Origin: Kosakonia sp. SMBL-WEM22
GTDB lineage: Bacteria; Pseudomonadota; Gammaproteobacteria; Enterobacterales; Enterobacteriaceae
Reading direction: 5' to 3'
Assembly (NCBI RefSeq): GCF_014490785.1
Contig: NZ_CP051488.1
Coordinates: 4,526,001-4,590,000, forward strand
Length of the DNA stretch: 64,000 nt
Position 1 is the first letter of the stretch. Each line of letters opens with the position of its first letter. The notes under the pieces are model-generated. The model ran no database searches. It was not told the DNA's origin and saw only the letters and a list, made by a program, of their open reading frames with translations. The position numbers and the translations under genes were made by a program. Positions 62,180 through 64,000 of this stretch are shown here, one piece after another.

Positions 62180-62298
62180 ACAATCGTCAGATTCGGACAT
62201 AACTTGCAATATTTCCGCATCTGTTCGAACGTATTGAGATTAATTACGAAGCACAAAAAAAATCGCATCTCAGTTCTCCTCACAGTGAAGTGATAACT

Positions 62299-64000
62299 AT
62301 GTTGATTCCGTCCAAATTAAGTCGCCCGGTTCGTCTCGACCATACGGTGGTGCGCGAACGTCTACTGGCGAAACTTTCCGGCGCCAACAATTATCGGCTT
62401 GCGCTGGTAACCAGCCCGGCGGGCTACGGTAAAACCACCCTCGTCTCACAATGGGCAGCGGGGAAAAGCGACGTCGGCTGGTTCTCGCTTGATGAGGGGG
62501 ATAATCAGCAGGAGCGCTTCGCTAGTTACTTTATCGCCGCGGTGCAACAAGCCACCGGTGGACACTGCACCAGCAGCGAAGTGATGGCGCAAAAGCGCCA
62601 ATATGCCAGCCTGCCTTCACTCTTCTCGCAGCTGTTTGTCGAACTCACCGAATGGCAGCGCCCGCTCTACCTGGTAATTGATGATTACCATCTGATTACT
62701 AACCCGGTGATCCACGATGCGATGCGCTTCTTCCTGCGCCATCAACCGGAAAACCTGACCCTGATTGTGCTCTCACGTAACCTGCCGCAGCTCGGGATTG
62801 CTAACCTGCGCGTGCGCGAACAGCTGCTTGAAGTGGGCAGCCAACAGCTGGCCTTTACGCATCAGGAGGCAAAGCAGTTTTTTGACTGCCGACTGAATGC
62901 GCCGATTGAAGCGGCGGAGAGCAGCCGCTTGTGTGATGATGTGGCTGGCTGGGCCACGGCGCTGCAACTCATCGCCCTCTCCGCCCGGCAAAATCATAGC
63001 GCGCCGCACCACTCTGCGCGCCGCCTGGCGGGCATTAACGCCAGCCATCTCTCCGATTATCTGGTCGATGAGGTGCTGGATAATGTCGACCCTGCCACCC
63101 GCCAGTTTCTACTGAAAAGCGCCCTGCTGCGCTCAATGAACGATGCGTTGATTGTGCGCGTCACCGGCGAAGAGAACGGGCAGATGCGGCTGGAGGAGAT
63201 CGAGCGTCAGGGGCTCTTTTTGCAGCGCATGGATGACTCCGGCGAGTGGTTTTGCTACCACCCGCTGTTCGGCAGTTTCCTGCGCCAGCGCTGCCAGTGG
63301 GAGCTGGCCACAGAGCTGCCCAATATTCACCGCGCAGCGGCTGAGAGCTGGATGGCACAAGGCTTCCCGAGCGAAGCGATCCATCATGCTCTGGCAGCGG
63401 GCGATGGCGCTATGCTGCGCGATATTCTGCTCAATCACGCGTGGGGCCTGTTTAACCACAGCGAGCTGAGCCTGCTGGAGGAGTCGCTAAAAGCGCTGCC
63501 GTGGGAGAGCCTGCTGGAGAATCCGCGGCTGGTGCTGCTGCAGGCGTGGCTGATGCAAAGCCAGCATCGCTATAGCGAAGTGAACACCCTGCTGGCGCGC
63601 GCCGAACAGGAGATGACCACCCAGATGGATGCCTCGCTACATGGCGACTTCAACGCCCTGCGCGCACAGGTGGCGATTAACGATGGCGATCCGGTGGAAG
63701 CGGAACGGCTGGCGATGGTGGCGCTCGACGAACTGCCGCTGGCTAACTACTACAGCCGGATTGTCGCCACGTCGGTGCATGGCGAAGTGCTGCACTGCAA
63801 AGGCGAGCTGGCCAATTCGCTGGCGGTGATGCAGCAAACCGAGCAGATGGCGCGCCGTCACGATGTCTGGCACTACGCGCTGTGGAGCCTGATCCAGCAG
63901 AGCGAAATTCTCTTTGCCCAGGGCTTTTTGCAGGCCGCGTGGGAGATGCAGGAGAAAGCTTTCACGCTTATCCGCGAGCAGCACCTTGAACAGCTGCCGA
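62299..64000 (+). CDS. malT: MalT, ATP-dependent activator of maltose genes (partial)
   Basis: The first 567 or so codons are in the window; the frame is open to the right edge. It starts MLIPSKLSRPVRLDHTVVRERLL, and the STAND-type ATPase shows the P-loop SPAGYGKTT (residues 39-47) and a Walker B region LYLVIDDYHLI. The winged-helix and helical parts follow, then the superhelical TPR-like sensor domain from about residue 440. The LuxR-type DNA-binding domain lies beyond the edge. MalT is switched on by maltotriose plus ATP and activates malPQ next door. Confidence 0.96.
   Translation, partial: MLIPSKLSRPVRLDHTVVRERLLAKLSGANNYRLALVTSPAGYGKTTLVSQWAAGKSDVGWFSLDEGDNQQERFASYFIAAVQQATGGHCTSSEVMAQKRQYASLPSLFSQLFVELTEWQRPLYLVIDDYHLITNPVIHDAMRFFLRHQPENLTLIVLSRNLPQLGIANLRVREQLLEVGSQQLAFTHQEAKQFFDCRLNAPIEAAESSRLCDDVAGWATALQLIALSARQNHSAPHHSARRLAGINASHLSDYLVDEVLDNVDPATRQFLLKSALLRSMNDALIVRVTGEENGQMRLEEIERQGLFLQRMDDSGEWFCYHPLFGSFLRQRCQWELATELPNIHRAAAESWMAQGFPSEAIHHALAAGDGAMLRDILLNHAWGLFNHSELSLLEESLKALPWESLLENPRLVLLQAWLMQSQHRYSEVNTLLARAEQEMTTQMDASLHGDFNALRAQVAINDGDPVEAERLAMVALDELPLANYYSRIVATSVHGEVLHCKGELANSLAVMQQTEQMARRHDVWHYALWSLIQQSEILFAQGFLQAAWEMQEKAFTLIREQHLEQLP

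Noticed and set aside
1..64000. tRNA, rRNA, IS element, prophage or integron
   Set aside because: I looked for cloverleaf-like GGTTC-CC arms, transposase frames with terminal inverted repeats and phage genes, and found none.

Overview
The window is chromosomal DNA of a gamma-proteobacterium of the Enterobacteriaceae. It follows the E. coli K-12 slyD-kefGB-crp-argD-nirBD-cysG-dam-aroBK-hof-mrcA-pckA-ompR/envZ-feo-gntT-malPQT segment gene by gene, with protein sequences close to E. coli but clearly divergent. FeoC length, REP sequence type and gene content point to the Enterobacter/Klebsiella/Kosakonia/Cronobacter group; the genus cannot be fixed from what is seen here. slyD is cut by the left edge and malT by the right edge.

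Layout. 1-5155: slyD, yheV, the KefB/KefG potassium efflux pair and the ABC-F ATPase yheS. 5156-8493: a small NAD-salvage module absent from this place in E. coli K-12, made of nadV (nicotinamide phosphoribosyltransferase) and a prs-like gene, divergent from an NrtR-type Nudix repressor, with two palindromes between them that look like its operator. 8584-19198: yheT-yheU-prkB, yhfA/crp, yhfK, argD, pabA, yhfG-fic, ppiA and a lone codA standing where E. coli has tsgA. 19338-23793: nirB-nirD-cysG with a textbook NarL plus FNR promoter but no nirC. 24029-34100: two long minus-strand blocks, damX-dam-rpe-gph-trpS with aroK-aroB upstream, and hofMNOPQ. 34220-43854: mrcA, nudE, igaA, yrfG-hslR-hslO, pckA. 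43917-52386: feoABC, tex, greB and ompR-envZ, the whole block inverted relative to E. coli K-12. 52429-64000: bioH, gntX-nfuA, gntT, malPQ and malT.

Functional themes are NAD supply (nadV, prs-like, nrtR, nudE), nitrite reduction with siroheme synthesis (nirBD, cysG), aromatic and folate supply (aroK, aroB, pabA), ferrous iron uptake (feoABC), envelope synthesis and stress control (mrcA, damX, igaA, ompR/envZ) and carbon use under CRP (crp itself, pckA, gntT, mal genes).

The intergenic DNA is rich in REP/BIME palindromes. The most striking is an array of about ten and a half 60-bp units behind gntT (56584-57230). A second array behind nfuA alternates two spacers in a 148-bp period. I found no CRISPR array, prophage, IS element, tRNA or rRNA. 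The best candidates for a second look are the 60-bp REP array, the inverted feo-envZ block, the nadV/prs/nrtR module with its tandem operator, and the Fic protein whose active-site motif lacks usual residues although its antitoxin-like partner keeps the inhibitory motif.
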